64,000 bases of DNA from positions 1,054,001 to 1,118,000 of the forward strand of contig NC_011891.1 in NCBI RefSeq assembly GCF_000022145.1, given 5' to 3'. The DNA is from Anaeromyxobacter dehalogenans 2CP-1. GTDB lineage: Bacteria > Myxococcota > Myxococcia > Myxococcales > Anaeromyxobacteraceae. A model generated the notes under the pieces. That model was not told the origin of the DNA and did not search any database. It saw only the letters and a program-made list of their open reading frames with translations. The position numbers and the translations under genes are program-made. Positions 16,395-25,904 of the stretch are shown here, piece after piece; position 1 is the stretch's first letter, and each line of letters begins with the position of its first letter.

Positions 16395-17257
16395 GCGCGC
16401 GGGGCCCGTCGGGTGGAGAGGACGGCGGCCGCGAGGGCGATCGCCGCGAAGGCGGCCAGCACGGCCAGGTCGCGCGCGGCGGAGCCGGGCAGCGCGCCCG
16501 GAGCGTCGGGGCCGGCCAGGGCCCGGCGCGCGGCCGACACCGCGTAGGACACCGGGTTCCAGCGCATGGCGGTGGCGAACCCGGGCCGGTCGGCCGGCAC
16601 CGGGAACATCGCGCCGGAGATCACCCACAGCGGCACGAGCAGCGTCATCTGCACCGCGTGGTAGCCCTGCACGTTGTCGATGAACCAGGCCACCGCGAAG
16701 CCGAGCGCGGCCAGCCCCACCGCGGCGAGCGCCAGCGCAGCCACCAGCAGCGGCCAGTCGATCGATCCGTACGGGAAGCCCGCCGCGGGGGCGAGGAGCA
16801 GGAACAGCGCCGCCTGGCTGAGCGCCACCGAGGCGGAGCCGAGCGTCTTGCCCGCGACGAGCGCCGCGCGCGAGCCGGGCCCCGCCAGGACGCCCTGGAG
16901 GAAGCCGCGGTGCCGGTCCTCGATGACGGACAGCGTGGTGAAGATCGACGCGAACAGCACCACCATCAGCACGACGCCCGGGAAGAAGTAGGCGAGGTAG
17001 CCGGTGCCGCTGCCGGCCATCCGGAACGTGCCGGACATGCCGGAGCCGATGACGAACCAGAAGATCAGCGGCTGCCCCAGCGCGCCGGCGAGCCGCGACG
17101 GCTGCCGGAAGAAGCGGACCAGGTCGCGGCGCCACAGCACCAGCGCGGTGGCGACGTCGCAGGCGAGGGCCGGGCCGGGCGCGGGCAGCGGCGCGGCGGG
17201 GGCGGCGCCGGCCGGCGGCGCGGCGCGGGCGGTGGACCCGGGGACGGCCGGGCTCAC
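16391..17257 (-). CDS. ABC-2 type transport permease
   Basis: A 288-residue membrane protein with six hydrophobic helices (about 55-285) and the ABC-2 family layout: an early FFRQPSRLAGALGQPLIFWFVIG region, the central segment TTLSVIEDRHRGFLQGVLAGP, and GAMFPVPADRPGFATAMRWNPVSY before the last helices. It pairs with the ATPase encoded directly upstream; its GTG overlaps that gene's TGA. The substrate is unknown. Its position between ctaB and DUF420 suggests a link to oxidase or heme assembly. Confidence 0.88.
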   Translation of the reverse strand: MSPAVPGSTARAAPPAGAAPAAPLPAPGPALACDVATALVLWRRDLVRFFRQPSRLAGALGQPLIFWFVIGSGMSGTFRMAGSGTGYLAYFFPGVVLMVVLFASIFTTLSVIEDRHRGFLQGVLAGPGSRAALVAGKTLGSASVALSQAALFLLLAPAAGFPYGSIDWPLLVAALALAAVGLAALGFAVAWFIDNVQGYHAVQMTLLVPLWVISGAMFPVPADRPGFATAMRWNPVSYAVSAARRALAGPDAPGALPGSAARDLAVLAAFAAIALAAAVLSTRRAPRA

Positions 17258-18222
17258 GCGGCCACCTCCGCGGCGTCCTCGAGCGACGCGCCGGTGAGCG
17301 CCAGGTAGGCGTCGGCGAGCGTGGGGCGCCGCAGGGAGACGGCGCGCAGCCGCCCGGCCGGGAACGCCTCGACCATGCGCGGCACCAGGGTGTGGCCGGC
17401 CTCGCGCTCGACGTGCACCGCGCCGTCGCGCACGCGGGCGGGGAGGCCCAGCCGCGCGCGGATGTCCGCGGCGAGCGCTTCCGGCGCGTCCGCCTCGACC
17501 ACCACCACGTCGCCCGGCACCCGCGCCCGCAGCGCGTCGGGCGACTCGCACGCGACCACCGCGCCGCCCGAGAGCACCGCGAGGCGATCGCAGCGCTCCG
17601 CCTCGTCGGGCCGGTGCGTGGTGAGCACCACGGTGAGCCCCTGCTCGCGCCGGAGCGCCAGGACCTCGTCCCAGAACGCCTGGAACGCGCCGGCGTCCAG
17701 CCCGGTGGTGGGCTCGTCCATGACCAGCAGCGCGGGCCGGTGCACCAGCGCGCGCGCCAGCTCGACCCGCCGCCGCATGCCGCCGGAGAAGCGGTCCACC
17801 GGCTCGCGGGCGCGGTCGGCCAGCCCCGCGCCGGCGAGCAGCGCGGCGATGCGGCGGCGGGCCTCCGCGCGCGGCACCCGGTGCATCGCGGCGGCGAGGC
17901 GCAGGTTCTCCTCGGCGGAGAGCTTCCCGTCCAGGCCCGGCGACTGGAAGACGATCCCGGAGGCGGCCCGGAGCGCGCGGGCGCCCGCGCGGATCTCGCG
18001 GCCGTCCAGCCAGAAGCGTCCGGCCGCCGGCGGCAGCAGGCCGGCCAGGATCGAGAACAGCGTGGACTTGCCCGCGCCGTTCGGCCCGAGCAGCCCGAAC
18101 ACCTCGCCGGCGCGGACCTCCAGCGAGACGCCGCGCAGCACCTCGCGCGCGCCGTGGCGGAACGCGACGTCCTTCAGCGCGAGGCGCGCGGGAGCGGCCT
18201 GCATGGCGGCGGGGGCGGGCAC
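17254..18222 (-). CDS. ABC transporter ATP-binding protein
   Basis: A 322-residue ATPase with Walker A GPNGAGKST, Q loop, signature FSGGMRRRVELARAL, Walker B LLVMDEPTTGLD and the switch His in TTHRPDEAER. It has the C-terminal extension usual for DrrA/CcmA-like exporters. The GTG at 18222 lies one base after the ctaB stop; an ATG at 18204 is an alternative start. It forms a complete exporter with the next gene's permease. Confidence 0.92.
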   Translation of the reverse strand: MPAPAAMQAAPARLALKDVAFRHGAREVLRGVSLEVRAGEVFGLLGPNGAGKSTLFSILAGLLPPAAGRFWLDGREIRAGARALRAASGIVFQSPGLDGKLSAEENLRLAAAMHRVPRAEARRRIAALLAGAGLADRAREPVDRFSGGMRRRVELARALVHRPALLVMDEPTTGLDAGAFQAFWDEVLALRREQGLTVVLTTHRPDEAERCDRLAVLSGGAVVACESPDALRARVPGDVVVVEADAPEALAADIRARLGLPARVRDGAVHVEREAGHTLVPRMVEAFPAGRLRAVSLRRPTLADAYLALTGASLEDAAEVAA

Positions 18223-18223
18223 G

Positions 18224-19120
18224 TCAGCGCGAGAGGAAGAGGGCCACGAACAGCACCGTGAGGTGGACGAGGGTGCCGAGGAAGAACGTGCGCGCCCAGC
18301 GCCCGCCCTCGCGGCCGATGCCGGAGATGGCGTAGGCGGACAGCGCGATCCCCAGCACCGCCGCGGTCACCGCGTAGCCGGTGCCGGCCAGGCCCAGCGG
18401 GACGAGCGCCAGCGAGGCGGGCAGGAGCAGGATCGTGGTCAGCGCCATCCACAGCCGGGTGGCGCGCTCGCCGTGCACCGAGGCGAACATGCGCAGCCCG
18501 CCGCGCTGGTAGTCCTCGCGGAGATAGAGCGAGATGGCGAGGAAGTGCGGGAGCTGCCACGCGAACAGGAGCCCGAACAGCGCCAGCCCGCCGGCGTCCA
18601 CCCCGCCGGTCACCGACGTCCAGCCCATGAGCGGCGGGATGGCGCCCGGGACCGCGCCCACGAACAGCGCGGCCGCGGAGCGCTGCTTCATGGGCGTGTA
18701 CACGAGCACGTAGGTCAGGAGCGCGACCAGCGCGAGCAGGGCGGTGAGCCCGTTGGCGGCGAGCGACAGGATCGGGATCGCGAAGGCGGGGGCGGCGATG
18801 CCGAGCCCGAGCGCCACGAACGGATCGACGCGGCCGGCGGGCAGCGGGCGATCGCGGGTCCGCCGCATGCGCGCGTCGATGTCGCGCTCGAGGTAGCAGT
18901 TGAGCGCGTTCGCGGCGCCGACCACCACCGCGGTGGCGAGGACGGTCAGCACGGCGCGGGCGGTGCCGATGTGGCCGGGCGCGAGCCACATGCCTCCGGC
19001 GCTGGTGATCATCACCAGGCCCGAGAGCCGCGGCTTCGAGAGGAGGACCAGGTCCTTGAGGTAGGCGAGCGGCTGCGGAGCGGTGCGGGCCTGCGCGGTG
19101 GCGACGGTCACCGCGAGCAC
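18224..19120 (-). CDS. ctaB: Protoheme IX farnesyltransferase
   Basis: A 298-residue polytopic UbiA-family prenyltransferase that converts heme b to heme o for cytochrome oxidases. The first Asp-rich motif is NCYLERDIDARMRRTRDRP and the second lies in the loop YLREDYQRGGLRM. KPRLSGLVMITSAGGMWLAP is the typical N-terminal stretch. About eight or nine membrane helices are visible. It heads the minus-strand run ctaB, ABC ATPase, permease, DUF420, all nearly overlapping. The GTG start lies just upstream of the first motif-bearing region. Confidence 0.95.
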   Translation of the reverse strand: MLAVTVATAQARTAPQPLAYLKDLVLLSKPRLSGLVMITSAGGMWLAPGHIGTARAVLTVLATAVVVGAANALNCYLERDIDARMRRTRDRPLPAGRVDPFVALGLGIAAPAFAIPILSLAANGLTALLALVALLTYVLVYTPMKQRSAAALFVGAVPGAIPPLMGWTSVTGGVDAGGLALFGLLFAWQLPHFLAISLYLREDYQRGGLRMFASVHGERATRLWMALTTILLLPASLALVPLGLAGTGYAVTAAVLGIALSAYAISGIGREGGRWARTFFLGTLVHLTVLFVALFLSR

Positions 19121-19279
19121 TTAGTCAGGGCTCGGCAGGGGGTCAACGTCGCGTTAGGGGCCTCGCCCGGGTGTCGAGCGCGGCAGCGGGCGGTCCCCAT
19201 GGCCCCGACGGGCGACGGCGCGCCTCGAATTTACGAAGGGTGAATGGGTCGGACGCCCGCGGCGGGGCGTGGCCGCGGA

Positions 19280-19546
19280 TCAGGGCTCGTCGTCCTCTGC
19301 GGCCTCGTCCACGTCCTCCGCGTCGTCCTCGAGGTCGTCGGTGTCGACCTCGACCTCCTCCGCCTCCGGCTCGACCGGGCGAGCGGCCGCCCGCACCCTG
19401 CGCTCGGGCGCCGGAGGCTTCAGGGCCGGGCTCTCGCGCTGGTCCGCGCCGCACTTCGGGCAGAGCGGGACCGGCTTCTTCATGTCGTAGAACTTGGTGC
19501 CGCACTTGAAGCAGCTGTGCTTGGTCCCGAGGTCCTTGGCAGCCAT
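19280..19546 (-). CDS. FYDLN-type zinc-ribbon protein (TIGR02300-like)
   Basis: An 88-residue protein with two CXXC knuckles (CFKCG and CPKCG) around KFYDMKKP, the FYDLN signature, followed by a tail of almost only Asp and Glu. This matches the small acidic 'FYDLN_acid' zinc-ribbon family of unknown function. It is divergent from ttcA. Confidence 0.85.
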   Translation of the reverse strand: MAAKDLGTKHSCFKCGTKFYDMKKPVPLCPKCGADQRESPALKPPAPERRVRAAARPVEPEAEEVEVDTDDLEDDAEDVDEAAEDDEP

Positions 19547-19660
19547 GTTTCCTCGTCCTGGCGGAGAAGCCGGGCCTTTATCCCAACGAAAGCGGCGGCG
19601 TCAAACGGAAATGGCGCCGCACCCTCGACCGCCGGGGCTGGGCCGCGCTAGAACCCCGCC

Positions 19661-20536
19661 ATGCAGCAGATCCACCGGCTGGAGCGGAAGCTCCTCCGCG
19701 CGACGGCAGAGGCCATCCGCGACTTCGACCTCGTCTCCCAGGGCGACCGGATCATGGTCGCCGTCTCGGGGGGCAAGGACAGCTACACCCTGCTCCACCT
19801 GCTCATGCGGCTGCGCGAGCGGGCCCCCATCGACTTCGACCTGGTGGCGGTGAACCTCGACCAGGGGCAGCCCGGCTTCCCCGCGCAGGTGGTGGAGGAT
19901 CACCTCCGGTCGGTGGGCGTCCCCTACCGCATGCTCCAGCGCGACACGTACTCCGTGGTGCGGCGGCTCGTGCCGGAGGGGAAGACCACCTGCCCGGTCT
20001 GCTCGCGCCTGCGGCGCGGGGTCCTCTACAACGCCGCCGTCGAGATGGGCTGCACGAAGATCGCGCTCGGCCACCACCGCGACGACCTCGTCGAGACGCT
20101 GCTCCTCTCGGCGCTCTACTCCGGCGCGCTGAAGAGCATGCCGCCCAAGCTCCGCTCGCGCGACGGCCGGAACGTGGTCGTGCGGCCGCTCTGCTACGCG
20201 GCCGAGGAGGACGTGGCCGCGTTCGCCGAGGCCATGCGCTTCCCCATCGTCCCCTGCGACCTGTGCGGCTCGCAGCCCAACCTGCGCCGCAAGCGCGTGA
20301 AGCGGCTGCTGGCGGAGCTGTCCGCCGAGCACCCGGCGGTGAAGGGCAACCTGCTCCACGCGCTCGCGCACGTCGTCCCCTCGCACCTGCTCGACCGCGA
20401 CCTCCACCGCCAGCTCGCCGACGCGACGGGCCGCGATCCCTGGCTCGACGCCGAGGACGAGGAGGCGGAGGACTGCGGCGAGCCGCCCGCCGGCGACGGC
20501 GTGGTGTCGCTGGGCGGCGCCCGCGGCGGGCGGTAG
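19661..20536 (+). CDS. ttcA: tRNA 2-thiocytidine synthetase TtcA
   Basis: A 291-residue PP-loop ATPase that thiolates cytidine 32 in tRNA. The ATP-binding SGGKDS motif is near residue 36. The cluster/catalytic Cys pair CPVC is in KTTCPVCSRLRRG, with a further Cys motif CDLCGSQPNLRR. ALGHHRDDLVETLLL is the family stretch. The C-terminal 30 residues are Glu/Asp-rich and vary in the family. It is followed nine bases later by deoC. Confidence 0.93.
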   Translation: MQQIHRLERKLLRATAEAIRDFDLVSQGDRIMVAVSGGKDSYTLLHLLMRLRERAPIDFDLVAVNLDQGQPGFPAQVVEDHLRSVGVPYRMLQRDTYSVVRRLVPEGKTTCPVCSRLRRGVLYNAAVEMGCTKIALGHHRDDLVETLLLSALYSGALKSMPPKLRSRDGRNVVVRPLCYAAEEDVAAFAEAMRFPIVPCDLCGSQPNLRRKRVKRLLAELSAEHPAVKGNLLHALAHVVPSHLLDRDLHRQLADATGRDPWLDAEDEEAEDCGEPPAGDGVVSLGGARGGR

Positions 20537-20545
20537 CATCCGCGC

Positions 20546-21229
20546 ATGCGCTCCGTTCCCCCCGAGGCGATCCGCACCCCGCGCGATCTCGCGCCGTACC
20601 TCGACCACACCGTGCTCGCGCCGGAGGCGACGCTCGAGGACGTGCGCCGCGCCTGCGCCGAGGCCCGCGCGCACCGGTTCGCGGGGGTGTGCGTGCGCGC
20701 CGACGCGGTGGCGGAGGTCCGGCGCGCGCTGGAGGGCAGCGGCGTGCGGGCGGTCGCGGTGGTGGACTTCCCGCGCGGCGAGGCGGACACCGGCGCGCGG
20801 GTGGCGGAGGCGCGCGAGGCGGCGCGGCTGGGCGCGGAGGAGCTGGACCTCGTCATCCGCCTCCCGGCGCTGCTCGCCGGCCGGCACGAGGACGTGCTCC
20901 AGGACCTGCGCGCGGTGATCGGGGCGGTGGGGGTGCCGGTGAAGGTGATCCTCGAGACCTCGCGCCTCACCCGCGACCAGAGGGTCGTCGCGGCGGCGCT
21001 GGCACGCTGCGCCGGCGCCGCGTACGTGAAGACCTCCACCGGGTTCGCCGGCGGCGGCGCCACGGTGGAGGACGTGGCCCTGCTGCGCGCGGTCGTGGGC
21101 GAGCAGGTGGGGGTCAAGGCGTCGGGCGGGATCCGCACCGCGGCGGCGGCGCGGGCGATGCTCGCGGCCGGGGCGAGCCGCATCGGCGCCTCCGGCTCGG
21201 TGGCGCTGGTGTCCGGCGCCTTCCCGTGA
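20546..21229 (+). CDS. deoC: Deoxyribose-phosphate aldolase
   Basis: A 227-residue TIM-barrel aldolase that splits 2-deoxyribose-5-phosphate into glyceraldehyde-3-phosphate and acetaldehyde. Visible motifs are YLDHTVLAPEAT at the start, VVDFPRGEA, the Schiff-base Lys in AAYVKTSTGFAGGGAT and the second Lys in VGVKASGGIRT. The length is normal for the family. It lies with deoB directly downstream, so the two form the end of deoxynucleoside breakdown. Confidence 0.95.
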   Translation: MRSVPPEAIRTPRDLAPYLDHTVLAPEATLEDVRRACAEARAHRFAGVCVRADAVAEVRRALEGSGVRAVAVVDFPRGEADTGARVAEAREAARLGAEELDLVIRLPALLAGRHEDVLQDLRAVIGAVGVPVKVILETSRLTRDQRVVAAALARCAGAAYVKTSTGFAGGGATVEDVALLRAVVGEQVGVKASGGIRTAAAARAMLAAGASRIGASGSVALVSGAFP

Positions 21230-21266
21230 CCGCGCCGCGCGGCGCCCCTGCGGTTAGGATCCGGGC

Positions 21267-22433
21267 ATGAACCGCCGCCTCGTCATCCTGGTCGCCGACA
21301 GCGCCGGCTGCGGCGCGCTCCCCGACGCCGCCGCCTACGGCGACGCCGGCTCCGACACGCTGGGCAACACCAGCCGCGCCGTGGGCGGGCTCTCGCTGCC
21401 GGTGCTGGGCGCGATGGGCCTCGGCCACGTGACCGCCATCCAGGGCGTGCCGCCCGATCCCGCCCCCACCGCGTTCCACGGGCGCATGGCGGAGCGCTCG
21501 GAGGGCAAGGACACCACCACCGGCCACTGGGAGATGATGGGCGTCGTGCTGCGCCAGGGGCTGCGCACGTTCCCGGGCGGCTTCCCGCCGGAGATCGTCG
21601 AGGCGTTCGTGCGGGAGACCGGCGCGCCGGGCGTCCTCGGGAACACCGTCGCGAGCGGCACCGTCATCATCCAGGAGCTCGGCGAGGAGCACCAGCGCAC
21701 CGGCAAGCCGATCGTCTACACCTCGGCCGACTCGGTGTTCCAGGTGGCGGCCCACACCGACACGGTGCCCCTCGAGACGCTGTACGCCTGGTGCCGGACG
21801 GCGCGGCGCATCCTCGACCCGTGGCGCGTGGCGCGGGTGATCGCGCGGCCGTTCGTGGGGACGCCGGGGAAGTACGCGCGCACGTACGACCGGAAGGACT
21901 TCTCCATGCCGCCGCCGGCGACGACGGTGCTGGAGCGGCTGGTCGAGGCGGGCGTGCCGGTGGTCGGCGTCGGGAAGATCCCCGACATCTTCGACCGCCG
22001 GGGCATCACCGAGGAGATCCACACGGCCGGCAACGCCGACGGGCTGGCCCGCACCGCGGCGCTCCTCGACCGGGTGGACCGCGGGCTCGTCTTCGTGAAC
22101 CTGGTGGACTTCGACATGCTCTACGGGCACCGCAACGATCCGGCGGGCTACGCGCGGGCGCTGGAGGAGCTGGACCGCGCGCTGCCGGCCATCCTCGACC
22201 GGCTCGGGCCGGGCGACCTCCTCGCGCTCACCGCCGATCACGGCTGCGATCCGACCACCCCGTCCACCGATCACTCGCGCGAGCACGTGCCGCTGCTCGT
22301 GCACGCGCCCGGGCGCGGCGGCGGGGACCTCGGCACGCGCACGACGTTCGCCGATCTCGGGGCCACGGTGGCCGAGTACTTCGGCGTCCGGTCCGACGTC
22401 GGCACGAGCTTCCTCGCCGAGGTGACGCGTTGA
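21267..22433 (+). CDS. deoB: Phosphopentomutase
   Basis: A 388-residue alkaline-phosphatase-superfamily enzyme that interconverts (deoxy)ribose 1- and 5-phosphates. Metal-binding and catalytic signatures are DSAGCGALPDAAAYGD near the N-terminus, GKDTTTGHWEMMG (the phospho-Thr region), VNLVDFDMLYGHRNDP and TADHGCDPTTPSTDHSREHVP. The length matches the family. It follows deoC, and its TGA overlaps the TTG of the next gene. Confidence 0.96.
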   Translation: MNRRLVILVADSAGCGALPDAAAYGDAGSDTLGNTSRAVGGLSLPVLGAMGLGHVTAIQGVPPDPAPTAFHGRMAERSEGKDTTTGHWEMMGVVLRQGLRTFPGGFPPEIVEAFVRETGAPGVLGNTVASGTVIIQELGEEHQRTGKPIVYTSADSVFQVAAHTDTVPLETLYAWCRTARRILDPWRVARVIARPFVGTPGKYARTYDRKDFSMPPPATTVLERLVEAGVPVVGVGKIPDIFDRRGITEEIHTAGNADGLARTAALLDRVDRGLVFVNLVDFDMLYGHRNDPAGYARALEELDRALPAILDRLGPGDLLALTADHGCDPTTPSTDHSREHVPLLVHAPGRGGGDLGTRTTFADLGATVAEYFGVRSDVGTSFLAEVTR

Positions 22434-23350
22434 GCGAGGCGGGGGTGGCGGGCGCGGGCGCGGCGGAGCGCGGGGCGGCGCAGGCGCCGGCGCCGGACGC
22501 GGGCCGGCTGGAGCGCGCCCGGTGGGCGGCGGGCGAGGTGCTGCGGGCGGCCCGGCTCCTGGCGGAGGACGCGGCGCTGCGCCGGGCGGCGCTCCTCCCC
22601 ACCGCGCTCACCGCGGCGGGGTGCGCGGTGTTCGCCGCGCTCACGGTGGCGGGCGACGCCGCCGACGGCGAGGTCACCGGGCCGGGCGCGCTCCACGTGT
22701 TCACCGTCACCTTCGTCGGGCTCGCCTCGATGCCCCCCACGCTGCTGCAGCGGCAGTGGATGCGCGTGGCGCTGGAGGCGCGCCGGGCCCTCGGCGTCCC
22801 GGCGGGCGAGGATCCCTTCGCCGGCCAGCGCTGGCCGCGGATGGTGCTGCGCGAGTGGGTGAAGGCGCTGCGGCAGGCGGTGGTGGTCTCCGCGGGGCTG
22901 TTCCCCGTGGCGATGGTGCTCGCGATGCTGCCGGGGAAGCTCGCCACCGCCGCCATGGGCGCGGCGTGGGCGTTCTACTGGGTGCTGGTGGACGCGTTCG
23001 AGCTGCCGCTGGAGGCGATCCCCGGGCCGCGGCGGGGCGGGGGCGCGCCCTGGTACGCGCGGGCGCTGCAGCGGCTCGGCGCCGCGCTGTGGCTGCTGCG
23101 GCCGTTCCGCTGGGCGGGCCGGCTGCTCGCGCGCCTGACGCGGCCGTGGGCCGAGGAGGTCGAGTTCACCGAGCGTCATCCCTGGGAGACGGCCGGCTTC
23201 GGGGTGGCGGTGGGCGCGGTGCTGGCGATCCCGGCCGTCGGCTTCTTCTTCCGCTCCATCGCGATCGTGGCCGCGACGGCGCTGAACGCGCGGCTCGAGG
23301 GCGACGGCGCCGGGGAAGCGGCGGCGCGGCGGGAGCCGTTCGGGCCCTGA
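22430..23350 (+). CDS. EI24/CysZ-like integral membrane protein
   Basis: A 306-residue membrane protein with helices at about 55-80, 90-110, 155-195 and 265-295. The pattern of an amphipathic N-terminal segment (RAARLLAEDAALRRAALLP) before the first helix and ERHPWETAGFGVAVGAVLAI with a final hydrophobic pair resembles EI24/CysZ-family proteins. The likely start is a TTG overlapping the deoB stop (TTGA); a GTG at 22445 is the alternative. The function is not clear; CysZ members move sulfate. Confidence 0.65.
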   Translation: MSEAGVAGAGAAERGAAQAPAPDAGRLERARWAAGEVLRAARLLAEDAALRRAALLPTALTAAGCAVFAALTVAGDAADGEVTGPGALHVFTVTFVGLASMPPTLLQRQWMRVALEARRALGVPAGEDPFAGQRWPRMVLREWVKALRQAVVVSAGLFPVAMVLAMLPGKLATAAMGAAWAFYWVLVDAFELPLEAIPGPRRGGGAPWYARALQRLGAALWLLRPFRWAGRLLARLTRPWAEEVEFTERHPWETAGFGVAVGAVLAIPAVGFFFRSIAIVAATALNARLEGDGAGEAAARREPFGP

Positions 23351-23376
23351 CGGCAGCGGGGGAGCGCGCGTCCGGC

Positions 23377-24216
23377 TCAGGCGCGCCGGGCGAGCGCCAT
23401 GCCGTGCACCGCGAGCCTGGGATCGGCGCGGAGCGGCCGGCCGCGAAGGCGGCGCACCACGTTCCGCACCTGGCGCTCGACGCCGAACGGCGGGATGCGC
23501 CACGGGAATGGGCCGGTGTCGGAGACGAGGAGATCGAGGGGGTGGACCGGGATCTCCGGTAGGAGCGGCTCGAACCGCTCGTGGACGGCGGCGAAGAAGT
23601 CGCGCAGCTGCGCCACGCCGAGGGTCGGGCCTCCCATGAGATCCACGTCCACCGTCACCACGAACAGGCCGCCGGGCCGGAGCGCGCGCGCGACCTCCGC
23701 GACCATCCCCGCGAAGTCGGGGACGTGCTCGATGACGCTCACGCAGTACACGGCGTCCGCCTCGCCGTCGGCGAGCGGCAGCGCGCGCCCGCTCACCTGC
23801 CGGAACCCGACCCGGCCCGGCGCAGCGTCGGTCACCGCCGCGGCGCGCCCGAGGTCGCGGCCCGCCACCGGATCGATGTCCAGGCACGCGACGTCGCACC
23901 CGAGCCGCGCCACCTCGAACGGGAAGAACGTGACGCCGCTGCCGAGGTCGACGACGAGCGGGGTAGAGGACGTGGCCCGCGCCCGCCACGCGCGCAGGTG
24001 GTGCATCGCGTACGGGTATTCCCACACGCGGCTCCACCACCGCAGCGCGTCGCGCGGCCACCGGTAGTCGGCGCTCCGGAACTCGGCCTCGTTCGCCAGG
24101 AACCGGTCCTGCGCCGCCTCCAGGGCCGAGTACGCCTCCCGCCACCCGGCCGTGTGCAGGTCCGACAGCGCGCCGAAGCCGCAGCGTTCGAAGGGGTGAG
24201 GGCGAGTCGGCGTCAT
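23377..24216 (-). CDS. Class I SAM-dependent methyltransferase
   Basis: A 279-residue protein with a Rossmann methyltransferase core: motif I VVDLGSGVTFFPFE near residue 92, the acidic CLDIDPVAG, AVYCVSVIEHVPDF as motif IV, and LRPGGLFVVTVD. The N-terminal 80 residues (WPRDALRWWSRVWEYPY) and the C-terminal part ending near LAVHGMALARR are outside the core. The substrate cannot be told. It is convergent with the EI24-like gene. Confidence 0.85.
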   Translation of the reverse strand: MTPTRPHPFERCGFGALSDLHTAGWREAYSALEAAQDRFLANEAEFRSADYRWPRDALRWWSRVWEYPYAMHHLRAWRARATSSTPLVVDLGSGVTFFPFEVARLGCDVACLDIDPVAGRDLGRAAAVTDAAPGRVGFRQVSGRALPLADGEADAVYCVSVIEHVPDFAGMVAEVARALRPGGLFVVTVDVDLMGGPTLGVAQLRDFFAAVHERFEPLLPEIPVHPLDLLVSDTGPFPWRIPPFGVERQVRNVVRRLRGRPLRADPRLAVHGMALARRA

Positions 24217-24353
24217 GCGCGTGGCTCCGGGGGCGGTGGCTCGAAGGTGGGTGGCGCGCCACGCTACTCGACGGCCGGCTGCGGCGCCACTCCCACCGTC
24301 GCTGCGCCAGGCGAGGCCGCCGGCGCGATCCGGAGCGACGCTGCGCCGCCGGA

Positions 24354-24388
24354 CCGGCCGCTCCCGAGCGCACGTCGGGAGCGGCCGG
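24354..24388 (-). terminator. Strong hairpin ending the nitrate ammonification operon
   Basis: A perfect 14-bp inverted repeat (CCGGCCGCTCCCGA and its complement) with a seven-base loop, 16 bases past the octaheme cytochrome stop on the minus strand. There is no T-run, but the stem is one of the strongest in the window. Confidence 0.7.
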
Positions 24389-24404
24389 CGATCCTTCGGC
24401 TGGC

Positions 24405-25748
24405 CTAGGGCTTCGGCTTCGGCGCGGGGGTCGGGCTGGGCCGCGGCTTCGCGGCGGCGGCCTTGCCCGCGGGCTTCCTCGCCACCCGCCGCATGTCCTC
24501 GGCCAGGGCGCGGATCTCCACCAGGTCGCGCTGCAGCTCGCTCCAGCCGTACCAGTTCGCGTAGTCCGGGTTCGCGTGGAACGCGCCCTGGAACGCGCGC
24601 ATCCGGTGCTCGAGGAACATGACGAACAGCGTCTGCTCGACGGGCGTGGGCGCGTCGTGGAACGTGAGCAGGTCCGGGAACGCGGAGGCGTAGCCCTTCG
24701 GCTTCTGCAGCACGCCGTCCTGGTACAGCGCGGCCACCTCGCGGATGCCCTCCGCCATCAGGTGGTCGGCGTCGCGCAGGAGTCCCTCCGACTGCCGGAG
24801 CTGCTCCTTCGCGAAGTTGGCCGAGTGGCACGCGTTGCAGGTGCGCAGCGTCTTCGCGCGCTCGGCGTCGAACGCCTCCTGGGTGAGGCGCGCCATGTCC
24901 GCGCCCTTCACCGCGTCGAGGCGCGCGGTCGGGTTGCCCTTCGGATCGAGCACGCCCAGGCCCTGCAGGATCGTGATGCGGTCGGCCTTCCACTGCGGGT
25001 CGTCCTCGGGGAACGGCAGGCGCAGGGCGAGGAACCCCCAGGCCGTCCGGACCTCGTGGTTCCCCTCCTGCATGTGGCAGGTCTGGCAGGTGGGGGCGGC
25101 CGCGTCCTCCGGGATCGCCTTCTGCTGCTTGAGCGCGTTGCGCACGCCGTGCTTCGACCCGGAGTACATCTCCCACTGCGGGTGGTCGAAGCCCATGTGG
25201 CAGGTCTGGCAGGCCTCGGGCCGCCGCGCCTCGGCCTTCGAGAACAGGTGGCGGGTGTGGCAGGCGTCGCAGGAGGCCACGCCGAAGCCGCCCGAGGCCT
25301 CCTTCAGCTCCTTCAGCTCGGCGGGCGACTTCAGGCCCAGCTTGTGGCAGCCGCCGCAGCCCTTCAGGCCCTCGCGGATGGCGAGCGGCTGGTAGTGGAA
25401 CGTGGGCATCGCCTTCACCGAGGCCCACGCGAGCGCGTGCTTGCCCTTCTTGAACTGCGCCACCTGGGCCTCGTGGCACTGCGCGCAGGTGTCGGGAGTG
25501 GGGATGAGCGCCTTCGCCACGTCGTCGTTGCCGCGGTGGGCGTCGCCGTGGCAGGTGGCGCAGTCCACCTGCACCGCGGCGTGCCGCGAGGCCCTCCAGT
25601 CCGCGACGATGGCGGGGGTGCGCTGCTGGTGGCAGTCCACGCAGCCCTGGCCGGCGGCCGGCGCCGGGGCCGGCTTCCTCGCCTGGGCGGCGGCGGCGCC
25701 CGCGGCGAGCCACAGGCCCAGCGCGAGCGCGGTGCGAAGCATGGTCAT
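24405..25748 (-). CDS. Octaheme HAO-like multiheme cytochrome c
   Basis: A 447-residue periplasmic cytochrome with a signal peptide (about 1-21) and eight CXXCH motifs (CVDCH, CATCH, CAQCH, CGGCH, CDACH, CQTCH, CQTCH, CNACH). The spacing and the C-terminal helices (FLEHRMRAFQGAFH, PDYANWYGWSELQRDL) match the hydroxylamine oxidoreductase fold. HAO-like proteins either oxidise hydroxylamine or, in reducing organisms, reduce nitrite or hydroxylamine. Its place at the end of the Nap/Nrf operon suggests the reductive direction, for example scavenging hydroxylamine. A Lys/Pro/Ala-rich tail follows the fold. A strong GGAGGAGGG ribosome site precedes the ATG. Confidence 0.87.
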   Translation of the reverse strand: MTMLRTALALGLWLAAGAAAAQARKPAPAPAAGQGCVDCHQQRTPAIVADWRASRHAAVQVDCATCHGDAHRGNDDVAKALIPTPDTCAQCHEAQVAQFKKGKHALAWASVKAMPTFHYQPLAIREGLKGCGGCHKLGLKSPAELKELKEASGGFGVASCDACHTRHLFSKAEARRPEACQTCHMGFDHPQWEMYSGSKHGVRNALKQQKAIPEDAAAPTCQTCHMQEGNHEVRTAWGFLALRLPFPEDDPQWKADRITILQGLGVLDPKGNPTARLDAVKGADMARLTQEAFDAERAKTLRTCNACHSANFAKEQLRQSEGLLRDADHLMAEGIREVAALYQDGVLQKPKGYASAFPDLLTFHDAPTPVEQTLFVMFLEHRMRAFQGAFHANPDYANWYGWSELQRDLVEIRALAEDMRRVARKPAGKAAAAKPRPSPTPAPKPKP

Positions 25749-25904
25749 GCGTCCCTCCTCCTGGTCTCGGTGGGTGCGAGCACGGCCGCGGCCGCGTCGC
25801 GGCCGGACCGGTCGGAGATGCTCGCAGCCCGGCGCCCGCGGGTCCCTGCGCCGCGCGGGGCGCCCCCATCGGCGCCCGGCGCCGCAGGACGCGCCCGCCG
25901 CCGC